Positions 1 to 13,850 of a DNA stretch of 64,000 nt are shown here, one piece after another. Under the pieces are notes generated by a model. That model ran no database searches and was not told where the DNA came from. It saw only the letters and a list, made by a program, of their open reading frames with translations. The translations under genes and the position numbers were made by a program. The DNA is from Casuarius casuarius (taxonomy: Eukaryota; Chordata; Aves; Casuariiformes; Casuariidae). Positions within the stretch are counted from its first letter, which is position 1. Every line of letters starts with the position of its first letter. Where the stretch lies: contig PTFA01000031.1 in the NCBI GenBank assembly GCA_003342895.1, forward strand, positions 6,614,678 to 6,678,677. The letters run 5' to 3'.

Positions 1-1289
1 CTTAACGCCATAGCACATACTGGCTACTAAAGGACTGCTAGAAGGAAATAACTTTTGGTAACTACAAAATATATAGTCCCAAGTGAGATTCTGATCACAG
101 TCAGTCACTCCATTAACAGTCACTGGCTTGCTTGCTTCACTATTCTGCAGGATCTGTTAACTAATTTCCTTCACTATTTACCCTTAGCTGAAGGTTCTTC
201 AGCAAAGCACTGGCTGACATATAGATAAAACACAGATAATAACACGCTATGCAATTTAACCTCAGCAAGAGATGTCTAGGTACAAAACTCAATCCAGATT
301 AAAATGCACTAAAACAAAACAAAAAAGTGCTCATATCCATAATTAAGGACTTCTCAGCTGAAATGATATTTAAAAGAGCTTCTGGAGCAAATGCAGTCCT
401 TTAACATAATTGTAGATACACAGTTGACACTCTTATTCACAAGACAGCTGTACACAGAATAAAAAGATGCAATAGATTTTATTTCAGTCATTCTGAAACA
501 TGTCACTTGTATGTGTTAGTGTATTTAGCATGTGCACGCTTATAATATCATTGTTTTCACTTAATGTTATTCTAATGACTTTCCTCCGAAGAATATCTGT
601 GGACACCATAACTCCCTAAAAGGTAACAATGGATAAACACCAGCTTGAGAAATTCTGGTCTATATTATTTATGAAGCTGCAATTCTCCTGTAAATAACCC
701 AGTTGTTAAAATGATATGTATCTATGTAATTGAGTCTTCTGTATACAAATAAATAAGGCTTTATTGCAATGTCAGAAGTTAACAGACCAGTCAATAAAAT
801 CAATAACTCACTTTTTCTTGCTTATATATCTAACTTTTCTCCACCTTTCCTATGTCCTCTGTTTGTTCTGGTTACATATTAACACTCCAAAGGATATATA
901 GCTCTTATGATATTGTTTAGTAAATGGTGATCTGAAGAAAAGTCTTAAGAAACACCGCCTCAGCAATTTAATACTCTGCCTATTTATCGTGTACGTTAAC
1001 ATATACCTGTCTGATATAAGTGAGTAAGAAAGAAAATGTCTTGATCTATATATTAGAGTGCTAGAGATTTTTAATGTGAATGACTACATGGAGGTCTAAG
1101 TAAATTAGGTTCATATTGATATATTTAGCTAAAAGTGCTCCAGGCCTGTATTGCATTATCCTATAACTGCTGTCAAAACAGCACTGGCAGATTATAACAC
1201 TGTGCTGCTTATGCCTCTATGGTTAAGGTTGTGTCAGCGTTTCCATTATACTCCCCATTTCTCAGATGTTTATAACTTGGCTGTAAAAT

Positions 1290-1410
1290 TTGCTTTGGCC
1301 TGAAAATTGGTGAACCAGAAGCCAGATCCTACAAATCTTTACTCAAGAAAGTTGACCATTTTATTTCAGTGGGAGTATTTCCATTAGCTGGGTCCCGCCA
1401 GATCACGCTC
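1290..1410. repeat. Ancient sauropsid SINE-like fragment
   Basis: AAGCCAGATCCTACAAATCT, then TTACTCAAGAAAGTTGACC and TTTCAGTGGGAGTATTTCC recall a family whose usual text has a 'gatcctgcaaa...ttactca...agtgggagtactc' pattern. A similar sequence appears near 11786 and 43420. It is highly diverged. Confidence 0.3.
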
Positions 1411-1680
1411 CAAGGTCAAAGCTTATGAGCCTACTTGTTCTATTTTCTTAATGAAAAGAGGATTAGTCCCTTTAAAAATATTGTTTAAGAAAAAAAAAAA
1501 GAAAGGATTTGGGAGCACTAGAAAATAATACTTGATTTTGTGATGTGATTAGGTCCTTAACTTGATCATCTCTTGTTTTCAGTACTTAGAAGAAGAAAAA
1601 TTAATGGCCAAGCCACTGCAATGTAAAAACTAGCCTTGGGGCATACGCACTAAATTTTATTCCACTAATTACATTTTCTT

Positions 1681-2969
1681 GTGGATTTTCATCTGGGATC
1701 TAGCACATCGCCTAAACAGGGTATAATTGGGATGGCTCCAAATGAGCCATTCTTGCCTATCAGGAATACAAACATGTTCACAAAAGCTATCTTATTATGT
1801 ATGCTCCATACAGGCTCTCCATTCAAAAATATTTTAACAGATGTCATGCTGGATAAATATAATGGCTCATCTGAGGTTTAGAAACGCTTTACTCACAGTA
1901 GCCACAAATTTGGGCAGCATTTTTCAAATTGAGTTAAGCCCTTAATACACACCCACGGGCTTACTTAGACTTATAGATACAATATCTTTTTCCTTCTCCC
2001 TGCTTAGCTGGATGAACGCGTGATCTGTTATTGATGAAAATTTTCCTTTTCTGATGCTGCTCTCTTGGTTCACTGCTGAAATACATCCTAACCTTGCATT
2101 TGACTTTTAGATAAAATTACTGTGGAGCACTGCTTGAGGGACAGATGCAAGCCCCTTCTGCATGGCTCCAGCAGCCAATGGCTTACTCCTGGAGAAGCTG
2201 TATAATAGCATCCTCCGAGTCCTTTCCCTTTGGAAAACTGATCACAGACAGGGTTGCTCAAAACAGCAGAGAACAGCAACACATCCCTATGCTTCGCTAA
2301 TGCAAGCCAAAGAAACAGGGAGAGCTTTTACAACAATCAGATATAGAGCACAGAGCCAGTTGGTGAGAAGATGGTGCAGTTCGGGATTCCTTTTGGAGTT
2401 TCATTTGAAGGGGAGATCTGCACTTCTTCTTTCACTGTCCCCAGTGCAAAAGAGCAGCATGCTGCAGTAAGCTGTATGTGGCTTGGTACTGCACAGGTCT
2501 CAGCTGCACTCTTGCGAGTAGACCTGCCGAAACCACATGAGTGTGAGCATCAGTGATGTTCTTTTATGCTCCCAGGCTATGAACCTTCTGTGCATAAGAC
2601 TGAACGTGTGATACCACCATCAGGTCTGAGAAAAGTTGCAAGCCTTTGCAAGGTTTCACAAGAATTGAAATGTTATCTTATACTTCACACAATTTAGAAC
2701 TGAAGAACCTGGCCTGGCCACCACACAGAGGCACATACACCATTAACACAGAGCAGTGATCTCTTTTGTGAACAGCATGAATTTTCCTTGCAGGAAGTTA
2801 CCTGCTTTCCCAGAAGTTTCATTTTATGACATTTAGTAACTGAAACAGATTGCGGTATTAAGCTACAAGCTTGCTGTTTTCCAGTAAGGCAGAAGACAAA
2901 GTCTGAGACCCTAAACATTAGGTTACATGACAGTGTACACATCTGACACGCCAGCTTGTGAGATCGCAT
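1681..2969. other. Intronic sequence, nothing recognised
   Basis: This stretch shows ordinary AT-rich intron with short chance reading frames on both strands. No splice-bounded exon, transposon or RNA gene could be identified. Confidence 0.6.
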
Positions 2970-3350
2970 GGTAGTGGTTGTGTTGTGTCACGCGGCGGGG
3001 GGGGGGAGGTTATCCTGCTGGCCTGCAACCTGGCGTGCTGTGCCTCCTCCTGGGGCCCTGGGAGCGCTGTCCTTGCCTGCAGCAGCTCTGTGCTGAGACC
3101 CCCCAGCAGCAGTACTGGCACCGCAGCCCCTCTACAATACAGGTGGGCAAGGTGGGAGCGGGCTGCGGGGCTGCTCTGCAGCACGCAAAATGCCAGGTGA
3201 GAGGCCTGGCGAGCAGCACAAACACCAACCATCCTCAGTCACAGGGTGTGGACGTAGGGGCTGATGGGGAGCAACACAGGTTGCAGAGAGATCATCTGGC
3301 AGTTTGTCCCCCCCATGCTCGTGGTTTTTAGTGGGGGGTTGATCCTCCTG
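2970..3350. other. GC-rich island with G10 run
   Basis: A G run (2997-3006) opens about 350 bp of GC-rich sequence with GGGCCC, GAGCGC and CAGCAGCAG motifs. On the plus strand an acceptor-like CCTTGCCTGCAG (AG 3081-3082) and a donor CAG/GTGAGA (GT 3197) would define a 114-nt block, which is open and a multiple of three. The encoded peptide was not recognised. Overlapping frames are open on both strands, as expected from high GC, so coding is not supported. Confidence 0.35.
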
Positions 3351-6017
3351 CAACAGCCTTTCTAGGGGCACCTCCCTGAAACATTAGGCCAGCGTCACCA
3401 CCTAAGGTAGAGACAACGCAAGGGCCGTGACTCTCTAATCAGTCTCCATCCCCTCCTAGAGACCTCTGTGCTGCACATCTCAGGAGCAGGGCCTACATTT
3501 TGGCACACAAAACAGCATATGGCACTATGCCGAGTGTGCCTCTCTGTACCATCCCTGGGGAAGGAAGTAATTTCATAACAGAACTTCAGGTTCCCCCACT
3601 GTGTTGGACATAGTTCAGTAGGTAGAAAAAAAAAAGTCTTTTAGTCACTGGAAAAAATAATGAGAATATTTGTGTTTCAGACCTAGGCAAAATGAGCACT
3701 AGCTTAACTTCCTTCAGTTCCTTTTGAAGCATCAGCTCTAAATAGGGAGGCAAGAATCTGCACCCATGATTTACTTAAAGTAACACGGTCATGAGACTAG
3801 AAAAATATGGGTGTGAGATGCAAATTTAAAATTCTGAGCTCTTTCTCTCCCACACTAATGATTCTTGAGTGTCACAGAGCAAATTGTACCTCCTTATACA
3901 AAACACCGTGATGGTCTACAGTTTCTTAATCACCTAATTTCAAAGATTTCCTGTAATCCTTACAGAAATTCTGTAGATACCAGGGGACAAAAGCACTCCT
4001 GCAGTAATCCATGATTCTTCTCTGGGGCTTTTCACTAAGGCTGCATTCCTTCACTCTTGCAGTGCTGGCTGCGCTTAATACCAGCAAGACTTTTCACATA
4101 ACATTGATCCAAAGCCTAGTGTTGTCAAAAGAAAGGCTTATACCAAGTTAAACAAGTTTTGACCAAAACCCAAACAAAATGACAGAGAAAGTATTTGGTT
4201 CTGATGTCTTTAAGTACTGGAGTACAGTTCTTATGATCATTTGGTACAAATGACCGTTTGGTCTGGTAGTTAACTAGACTATACAGACCCCTCATAATTT
4301 ATGGCCTAACACTCTTCTAAGAACGAATCAGTTTCAGGCTTCAATCACATTCCTGGGCTCTCCTTTCCTGCTCAGACTCCTCCTTTGTGCAGTTTTCCTC
4401 CTCTTTTATGAGAATCTTTGGACAAAAACCCTGAAAGAGAGACTTTGAGAATGATAAAAATGTGTGGGGTTAATTGCTCATGTTTTTTTAAAGGCAGGGT
4501 AGCTGCTGAAAAGATATTTCTCTCTCAGTCAGCCACCTGATTAAAATGATGCTCCAAAAAAAGAAAAAAGAAACCCTCAAATGGCAGAATGTAAGGCAAC
4601 TTTTAAACTCACTATTTTCAGAGCATGTCATTGTACTCTAAATAAAAATATTTTGCATTAAGATGTGAACAGGACAGGAGAAGAGAGTAGAGGGATGACA
4701 GATCCTGCCACTAATGTTGTTGCTTTAATAATATAAGCCCTAAGGGATACCAGAGTGTGATTTGAGACTGGAGGCCCCACACGCTTCTCCCTCTTATGCT
4801 GGAACAGAGAGGGAAATTTCCCCCTATTAGGAGCAGCTCATCTTCCAAGGATATTTTCCTCCTCCTCAAAGATAAATATTTTCAAACACTGTATCATATT
4901 CATACTCTTCTACTGTACTTACCAAAGACATAAATATCTTAGTATTTCAGAACTATAATATAATGCAGTAAGATTCAGCATAATAACATCCATCAGAAAG
5001 GACAACTTAAAAGAAAAGCATTGCATTTTCTGTATGAAAGGGTATATAATGACCATTGCCTAGAAATGGATCGGTCTGGCTCCAGTGGAGCAGCTGCATA
5101 AGCATTCAAAACAGCAATAAGTACAAGCTCTGGTGAGGTAGTTTTCTTCCCAATGTCGTCTCACTTTATGTCCCCTGAGCAGGGCTGAAAGTCATGCCAA
5201 AAATACATCCAAACACAGCTTTCTCTCCTTGCCCCTATTCTTGCAATCCTTAATTGTATTAACAATTCTTAATTGGCTGGCAATTTTCAGTTGTATCACA
5301 TTGTACTGAGCCCAGTTATAGTCACTACAAATCCTATTTTTCTACGGGTTTACGACTTTTGTGAGGAAAGTATACTCTGAGACAAAATGTGCCTTAAAGG
5401 AAGAGTTTTGGGTTTAAAATGCTTTGATATATAAATTCCACACAATTGATAGGAATAATAGAGATAATTAAAGTGTTTTCATTATTGTCCTTCTTTTCTT
5501 TTAATATGCTTCCAAATAACATATTTGGCAATTTCCAGGAAACAGAAGATTCAGGAGTGAGAGGCCAGATCTTTGGATCTGACTGAACTGTATTCTACAA
5601 AGAACCAAAAAGAGTTTTCCACCATATTTCTACCCTATAATCCAACAGACAACTTGATTCCAAACCAATATTTAAATTTAAATAACCCCAAGGTTCTCTA
5701 ATTTGCATTAGTTTGTGGTCACGCTCATGGGGTATGCATAGAAGCTCTAAAAGGTCGTGACAAGAAGTGCCAAATGCCAAGCTCAATGCTGGAACCATGC
5801 TAAGTCAGCTTGGTCCCCTTGTACCACTGAGGAACAGCAGAGAAGGCAGAACAGCATGCCCAGTTTCACTGAGTTTAGAAGATGTGGGGTTTTTTGTTTG
5901 CTAGCTTTTTTGTTTGGTTTTAACAAAAAGCTTTTATACCATACTAGAAACACACACAAGCTGGATTGTTACTACTGGTCCCAATATAACAAGCACAGAG
6001 AAGCACCTAGCAGGCTA
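3350..6017. other. Intronic sequence, nothing firm
   Basis: The sequence is unique and AT-rich, with short A runs (3627, 4557). Two perfect octamer motifs (ATGCAAAT at 3818 and its complement at 5701) are no more than chance predicts. No gene or clear repeat was found. Confidence 0.55.
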
Positions 6018-6160
6018 CAGTTGTTTTCAACCTTTCTCAGTTTGTGACCCCTACACTTTTTCCAGAGGAGGTGTGGAATTATTCATGTGATCTTAAACTA
6101 AGTAGTTTGTTTCTCTTGGACCCAAGTCCACAAAAAGAAGCTAAAAACCATTTCCTACAT
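6018..6160 (+). repeat. hAT-like DNA transposon (MITE) relic
   Basis: GTTTTCAACCTTTCTCAGTT, TGTGACCCCTACACTTTTTC and GGAGGTGTGGAATT follow the order of a non-autonomous hAT repeat that I recall from turtles and crocodilians (a 5' end in which 'ttctcaacc' precedes 'gacccct' and 'ggaggtg'). A later GGACCCAAGTCCAC may be its inner part. The copy is diverged and the 3' end is not clear. Confidence 0.35.
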
Positions 6161-9100
6161 CCTTGAGGAAATTCATAGGTTCAAGACCCATTCATTGTCC
6201 TGAACTCATTTTATAGCTTTTATGAGTTTTGCATCACAAAGCTACAGGGCATTTCTACTGTGAGGACTGCCAGAGAATATCAAGGAATTATCACTTGCCT
6301 TTAATAAATGACAAGAAATATTAATGACATGTGATAATGGTAGTTGATAGCATTATTAGCAAGAAATCTCTTCTACTTAGTTTACCTTAGGGGCCAATTT
6401 CTCTGAGCTAAGGGAGGTTAGGAGAAGTGAATTCACATCCCAAACTGAGCAGTCAGATGTAAACCACAGTCAGAGGTTTTGAAATAGATTCATTTATCTG
6501 ATAGACCCGTACAATCTTCTCCACTCCATGGCTACCGCAGAGGCAGACACCTGGGAGCACGTTGGAAGTGACAGCCCCTGTCTTTGTAAATAATGAGGAC
6601 TGTTTTAAATAGCCCAACTCCAGAACTTCTCCTGTATCAAACTCCCATCCTCTGTGGATTAGACAACATACAGTGAACACTGAACTGGGGAATACACTGA
6701 AGTGACTTTTCTTGTGTGAATCTTCCATACTCTGCCCTCTCATCTGGCAAAATTGCAGAAATACTCCTAGATGGACAGAATCTATTCTTTAGAGTTTCTT
6801 AGACCCCATCATCACAGTACTAAGTGCACTTCAATACTGCAAAATGCTTAGGCCTTTTTACTGTCCCCTAGGCTCAAAAGTTTTCGCAACCACTTTGCAT
6901 CCAATTTCCCCCAAGTCCATTTCTTTGGTACTCCCTATCATTTATATACACTCATAGCCATTTCAGCTAGTCCCCCTGTGTCACCAGGTAACCCTCTACT
7001 TTATCCCTAAGGCTCATCGCTCTGACAAGCTGTTCAGGCCCATTCACACAAAAGACCCAACGCAGTCAGCCTGTGTAGGAGCACATTCCCTTGCTATCTT
7101 CAGAGGTGCTGGTCTGAACTACTTTCTGTCCAATAAACTATAAATAACAATGACAACAACCTCTATTACAAATAACAGGATGATTAGCAAGGTGTTTATT
7201 TCTATTCCTGTCAGCCAGTTCATAAGCAAGGATAGTGCTCCATGAAGTCTTTCCATGCATTTCCTTACCATGCTTTACATTATGGCAGGGATTTTGTGTA
7301 GCTGCTTCATGTCTAAATAGCATGCAGTTATTACTGGATGATGATAAGCTACATTACAGAATAGGCAAAAAACCTGCAACTACTTTTCCCCAAAAAGAAT
7401 TCTGGGCAAAGATTTTTTTTTCCTGAAAGAGCCAAGACCGGGAGAGAAAGACTTGTTCCTGAATTTACATCCAGTTGGTCAAATCCTGCTCCCTCTCATT
7501 CAGACAGTTCAGCTGAAGACAGAAGTGCTCCAATGGATCACCAAAAAGGATGAACCCTGTGAAGGTCTGACTGTCCACCAGCTCTGCTAGGAGTTTATAG
7601 ATTTGGTCTTGGCACATGTTAGATTAGACAGGCACACAGCAACATCTTTTCATGTTCCCTTTTGAGCCTACATATGTCCATTTAATTTCAGTATAACTAG
7701 TCCAAGTCTACCCTTACAGAGATAGGGATTAAGTGACAGCCAAACAAAACCCCTTTTGTATGCATATTTTTATGCTCAAACATCATGTCCATTGCAAAGA
7801 ACGTAAAGGTACAATGGCATATATTTCTGCACACAGTCCACATGTTTACACTGCCCTGCATCTGCTACAACACAATGTGCTTGCATCACTTTTCATGCAC
7901 CTGTGTGCTGACCCAACTCAGGGAAATGATATATTGGGTGGATTCGGGAGAATGCAACAAAAATGTTCTTTTCAGCAGGATGGGCTCCTTGACCTGTTTC
8001 ACCGCATGGGCCCAGGAAAGAGGGCACAGCAGGGTCAAGGTGGAGTGAGGCAGCTTAAGCAGCAGTGCTACTGAAGGTGTTAATGGCTACTTCTGCAGAA
8101 AGGATTCATCTTTGAGCATCCATTGATGTAAACAGTTCTAGCACATACAGGGACTTACACTGACAGTACACTACATTGGACTAGTCATTTTTATGATCCT
8201 GATCATAAAACCTGATCCTGTGAGATTCTGGTCTGGAGGACATAACTGGAAAAGCCTTTAAACAGCAAATGCGAGTGAAGGCCCTGCATTTCAACCTTTA
8301 GACAGGTGCATGGTAATACAGTTGAAACACCTCTGTAAGATTCCCTACCTGCTTTGGATTCTTATATGTTCACCCCGGGGAACAGAAAAGCTTGGCCATG
8401 TAAGCTTTGTTCAAAAATTCCTCTTCTCATGGAACATTGCTTGCCTTCAAATAGCACAGTAGAGCAGTGCAGAGGGGCTGCGTCTGCCTTTTCACAAGGA
8501 TAACTGCACGCTCTTCACCAACAGCAAGCAGAACTGGTATGTCCAGACACACAAAGGCATGGCTTACTCAGGCTGGTGGAGTGTGAAGCGTTAAGCTTGG
8601 AAATGAACCTGGCAGCAGGCCAGGAGATAAGATCCAGAGCAGCTCTGTGTATTTTAATACATATGTCTGAATCAATGCTCAAACCGATAGACTTCCGACG
8701 GAGCTGCAGTCTTCTCTGGCACACAGTTTGTTGACATGTTGCTCAGCTCCATGTTGGCCAACATACACATTGTCCTCGTTCCAAGCGCTCAGCAGTTTTT
8801 AGACTTTTCAAGCTCTTCTGATTTTGTCCAAAAAAAGAGAGTATCTAGATGATTTAACATGTGCCTTTTAAGTCAAACTACAGTTTTGGTCCTGAATAAG
8901 CCACATGTGCTCTGCAAGGAGAACTACTGTTCTCTAAGAGGTTTGCTGTGTCCTGATGGCCAAGAATTCTCTACTAAGGCAGTGAACTTACTTTTTAGGG
9001 CACAATACAAAGTTAATTCAATACAGTAGGAAAGACTTCCATAAGTTTGGGTCAGCATGTCAGCATCAAGGCATATTCTACGAAATACCAAGAGCACAGG

Positions 9101-10939
9101 CAAACAGTGCTGTTTGCAGGGGTCCTGGCAAGCCTGTTGAGTGCCGAACCTCTCCTGTTGTTACTCCGCAGAACAGATCTGCATTCCATCCACTTCTGAC
9201 TTAAATATTTTCTTCAGACATGCTCTCACCATTCCTGGACCCAGCAATCCTGCAATTCCCTCTTATCATAAATTTGTCATGTACTTTAAAGTGCTCTGGT
9301 TTTTAGATCTGTAGCAGACGCTAGCAGACAATTCAAACAAGACAGAGAAACCACCACTGCTTAAAATCAGCCTAACAGGAAGAATATAAAAAATATACTT
9401 CCCCATCACTGTTAGCCACAGTGAGAATTACTCAGCAAAGCAACTCACATGACTGCCATTACCAAACTGCGTGCAGATCCTTTGCTACCCTGTTCTATGT
9501 GCAACACCGTCATGCACCACTCTGCAGGGAAAATTTTTATTTCTGTTCCATGGTTGAGCTGGTAGGAATCAGTCCCTATGTTTTCTAAAGCTGGTCATTT
9601 GTGGCTGCCTTTTGCCTCTTCAGTGTCTTCTTCCCCAGGCCCCCTTCAACTATCCTCATCTTGCTATCAGAAGGACAAATTTGTTCTCAGCTGAAGTTTT
9701 CAGGGACTTAATCATGCAACTCTAGTTATTAACTGAAGCCCTATTTCCTGAATGTTAAAACTGCCTCCGCTGGATAGTAATGTCCCAATTCTATCCATGC
9801 TCAGAGAAACAAAAAGCATGTGTCTGTGTGTGTCTGAGTTAGCCTAGGCACAAAAGCTTATTTCTCCTTGGCTATCGAAGATCTGTGGAAATTCCCTGTG
9901 GATCTCAGGTTATCCTCAGATTAAGACTCACCTATTTGACTTATTCCCAAGAGAAGCAAGGAAAGCTTGACTAGGAAAGAAAATAAGCACACATGGCAGA
10001 CTCCTTACTATATTTCCCCTATTTGTGATCTATGTAGAGAAAACACAGATTAACAAAAAGAAAAAGAAAAGCAGTTCATAAAAGTTGTGGAGCATTTAGA
10101 GGCTCTACAGTCAGGCACAGTAAGATACGGTTCTCATCTAAAGAATACACCATCTGAGGGCTTAACTCTGGCAACCTGAAACAACAAGCGGGTTCAGTTA
10201 TTCTCCTCCATCTATTTGTTTAGACCAGTAAAAAAGGAGAAGAAATAAAATGTCACTGAAATAACATGTCACTGATGGGGAACCTGGCCATAGGGAACAG
10301 ACTGACCACGCTCCTGCCAAGATTGACCTGTTCAAGATGATGCAACAAAACCATGTCAGAATTGGAACTGACCTTTCCGCATGAACCACTGTCTTGGGCC
10401 TAGCCCGGAGCTTAAACGAAAGCAAAAATAAACCACAAAACCAAAACAAATATTATAGCCACCTGAAGAGCACAAAACTGATTGATGGCAGCATAAAAGT
10501 TCCACCATAGATAAGCACAACAACTCTTCCCAAGAAACCTGAAGAAAATGCAGCCACAGAAACTCAAAACAGCAATACTGGACTGAAACATAGTAAAAAA
10601 TCATTCCATACAAATTGATGGGAAACAGCAAACCAGATACTTTTAGTTTAGTTTAGTTTTTTAAATCAGTGATAATAGATACTGTCTCCCAAAAGGGCCA
10701 AACCTAGCCTGGAGCTACAGCAACATTTGCTCCAAGTTTCTGAATCCTCCCTGTGTTACCCCTGCTTTTCCCCTCAAAAATGCAAGATGCCTCTCCTCTT
10801 GAGTCAGAGTTACAACACTGACTGGATTAAACTCCTTCCACTTCATCCTCCCTCTCTCACCCCGTGCAGTGCATGTGAGCACTCTGGTCAGCGGACAAGA
10901 TCATTCTGCAGTCATCCGAGGTATTTGTCAAGGGGCTAT
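6160..10939. other. Intronic sequence, mostly unremarkable
   Basis: Apart from the inverted repeat at 8189 and a small TTTAG-type repeat near 10643-10660, the stretch holds unique sequence and short chance reading frames. No element could be assigned. Confidence 0.55.
8189..8210. other. Perfect inverted repeat, 10-bp arms, 2-nt spacer
   Basis: TTTTATGATC (8189-8198), CT, GATCATAAAA (8201-8210) pairs exactly. A further CCTGATCCTG follows, so GATC occurs three times in 21 bases. Confidence 0.7.
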
Positions 10940-11460
10940 ATTTAAATATGCGTTGTTTGCAACAAAGGAATAAAGCTATGAAAGGTTATTAGAAAATTAA
11001 ATGCAGCTATAAATTAATTTCTGTAATCACTATTCATTAATATTTAATATATTTATTTAAAGGATAAACCTCCTCAATTCCCTAGGCATCCTGCATTTAA
11101 TAATGTGGAAACAGCTTATCTCCTTCTTGTTGCTGAGACTGGATTTGTAATAACTAGTAATGTTAAACGTATTTTTTTAAATCAATAATAAATAAATACA
11201 TAAACACTTCCCCCCAGAATGCTCCTGATGTTATTTACAAAATTAAAAAAAACAACGACAGAATGCCAAGGGACTTTATAATCATTTCATTACTACTTTC
11301 CTAATTGTATATGGTGGAGCTGCATAACCAGTTTATTGAAATTGAAATCCTTGGAACTGATTCTCCCCACAGACATTAACAATAAGCATCCTGTGCAATA
11401 ACACAGTACTTAATGCAATATAAACATTATATGCACCAAGCTTTAAACATCCCTTGGTTT
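10940..11460. promoter_or_regulatory. Candidate conserved non-coding element, very TAAT-rich
   Basis: The block holds ATAAATTAATTTC (11010-11022), CATTAATATTTAATATATTT (11035-11054), TAATAACTAGTAATG and AATCAATAATAAATAAATAC. It is not a simple repeat, has no long reading frame and contains unique spacer sequence. It resembles homeobox-regulated enhancer sequence of the kind seen in introns of neural transcription-factor genes. Inferred only. Confidence 0.32.
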
Positions 11461-11785
11461 TCCCTGCTGGAATTGGACTTTTTCTTTTTTTCTTTTTTTT
11501 TTTCTTTTAACATCCTCGTGTTCTGCCACTGCATTGAATCAAATATCTAATTTACAGACTGTAAAATACAATATTCCCATATTACAATAAATAAATAAAG
11601 ATACATTCAGAAAACACATACACACACAACTGGTATGAGGATAAGCAAGACTACATTTAATAAAGTGGAAATAAAGCAGACTCTTCTAGGAAATCTGAAT
11701 GCAGTTTAACGCACAATAGGAAAGAAATTGCTTCTGTTTCATACTGTGTCCTTGCAAATAACTAGGCTGATACTACACAGTTCTG

Positions 11786-11862
11786 ATCCTACTTATTTCT
11801 ACTTAGCAAGGGTATTTTACTCATATGAGTAGCTCCATTTATATAAACAAGTATTTTTACTT
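11786..11862. repeat. Ancient sauropsid SINE-like fragment
   Basis: GATCCTACTTATTTCTACTT and TTACTCATATGAGTAGCTCC match the same family as the fragment near 1290. CTCATATGAG is itself a 10-bp palindrome. Confidence 0.35.
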
Positions 11863-13850
11863 AAATGCATACTCTGATATTAAGATGCTTCTCTAAGGAA
11901 AGAGGCTCACATATTAGTTTGCAGGAATTAACACAGTAGCAAAGAATCATAAGACTAAGTAATGTTCACCTGCGTGTTCTCAATTCAACATTAAGTCAAC
12001 ACAAAAAACTCCAGTAAAAAGAAAAATGCTGGACTTTCATTTGCTTTCATGTTTCTATAGCAAATAAAGAAAACCTGAGATATTGTTACTATTACTACAA
12101 AGGCTTTTGTCTTTTTTAACATCAGGGAAAGGGATTTGAGGGGAAAATACTGATGGGTTTTGATGACATTTTCTTCAGGTGATTCAAACATTGTAGCTAG
12201 AACCCAGAATTCTAACCCAAATTCAATATTTCTTCAATGGAAGAGAACCAGGTGGATCCACTGATACTTCCAACAGTTAAAAAGGAGAAAGAAAAGCAAA
12301 AAAAAAGGCAAAATAATTTTTAACATTATAAAAGGAATGGGCGAAGTTATTGGGTTTTTTGTCTTTTCTGTAGTGCTATTTACACCTGTCAGGAATGGCA
12401 TGTGGACCTCTTAAGAAATCAGTCTCAGCCACCTCGTCCATATAAAGTTTTACAAGGCAATGGAAAAAAAAAAAGCACTTGAAGTACATAAGCCTCCCAG
12501 TGACAGACAGGCTTGGCAAGGCTAGTGGAAAGACTCCCATTGATTTGAATGATGATTGTTGGACAAGGACCATTTGGCTATATGCGAAGTACTGGTTTAT
12601 AAAAGAAAGATTTGCCTGTCACCTTTAAAACATTAGTGTGCTAAAAGAGAAGAATTAAAAACAGAAAAAGAGAAAGGGAAAATGCAGTCATTTAAATTTA
12701 ATTACACTTCCTCCTCAACTGGTCCAGCCTCACACAAAACATCAAACAGTGGGGAAGCAGTGAATATTTGCACCAGTTAAAAGCCCACTGAAGACAATTA
12801 AGAAAGAAGCAAAACAAAATGGATGCAACAATCAAAACAACACAAGGAAAACAACAACATTAATGAAAGGTTAATGCAAAAGGGATGCAATCTATTTGTT
12901 TACTCATACTGGCTTTTCAGAATATGGTATAAACCATTGGAGTAGGCTGGACACTTTTAAGAAGTTATATTTTATTCAGCAAACACTAAGTTTTGGAAAT
13001 AACATATTTGTCCTGATCATTCTGTCTTTTTTTTTTTTTTTTAAGGAAAATTATCCTCATTTCATCTCATGCACAGAAACGCAAGCTCTGCTACACTAGT
13101 GGAAATGCAATTCCACCCCATTCCCTTAGCTTATATTTAGGCATCATACCAAAGGATAGACAGCGACAATGGAAACACTCCTCTAAAAGTCAGTCCCCTC
13201 CACTCTTGCATCTTTAAACAAGATTTTGCAATTTACAGTAGTTATGTGTGCCTTGTTGTAAAGGTGAGTTAAAGCACTCAAACTCCATCAATTGCTTGTT
13301 TTTAAACATCCATTTACATTCTGTAAATCATTCATCCCAGGAACCTGGAGCATTTTCAGAGTGAAAGCAAATTAAAGAAATTAATTGAAGAAAGAATTGC
13401 AGGTTTATGCCTTTTACTTCTTTTTTAAGTCTACTATCAATATAAATTGAAAAATAAGGAAAAGGCCTGAATTGCAGCACTTTCTCTCCTTGTATTTTGG
13501 TATAGCCAGCATTTCCCCCCCAAATCCCTTAAAAATCTAATGCTAAAATATAGCTGTAGCTGGAATGTGAAAATATTTTCAGAATTGCACCACAAATCAA
13601 CGCATTTTCAAAGTACGTGTGTTGGATGGATGAGATGCAGAGAAAGGATATTTAGAACACATACAGGAGGATCCATTTATCACCAGCATAAAGAGGTGAG
13701 ATCCACTTGGGTTAATCCTACCACAGCACGGAAAGCCTGTAAAGAAAGGAAATTCCTATCAAAGAGCACTGAGAGTGCTGCATTCTCCACTGAACTTCTG
13801 TCTATGAAAAATTAGCATTTAGTATTGAATACAGCTTTGGGGGGAGCTTC
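11863..13850. other. Intronic sequence with poly-A/T runs
   Basis: Long A or T runs occur at about 12299, 12466 and 13027. A CTCCCATTGATTTGAATG motif at about 12536 recalls the old sauropsid repeat family. Nothing else was recognised. Confidence 0.5.

Noticed and set aside
2918..3371. Overlapping open frames on both strands as genes
   Set aside because: Five or more frames are open at once, which is the signature of GC-rich sequence and not of a coding region.
10640..10660. Interstitial telomere-like repeat
   Set aside because: The repeated word is TTTAG, not TTAGGG, and there are only about three copies.
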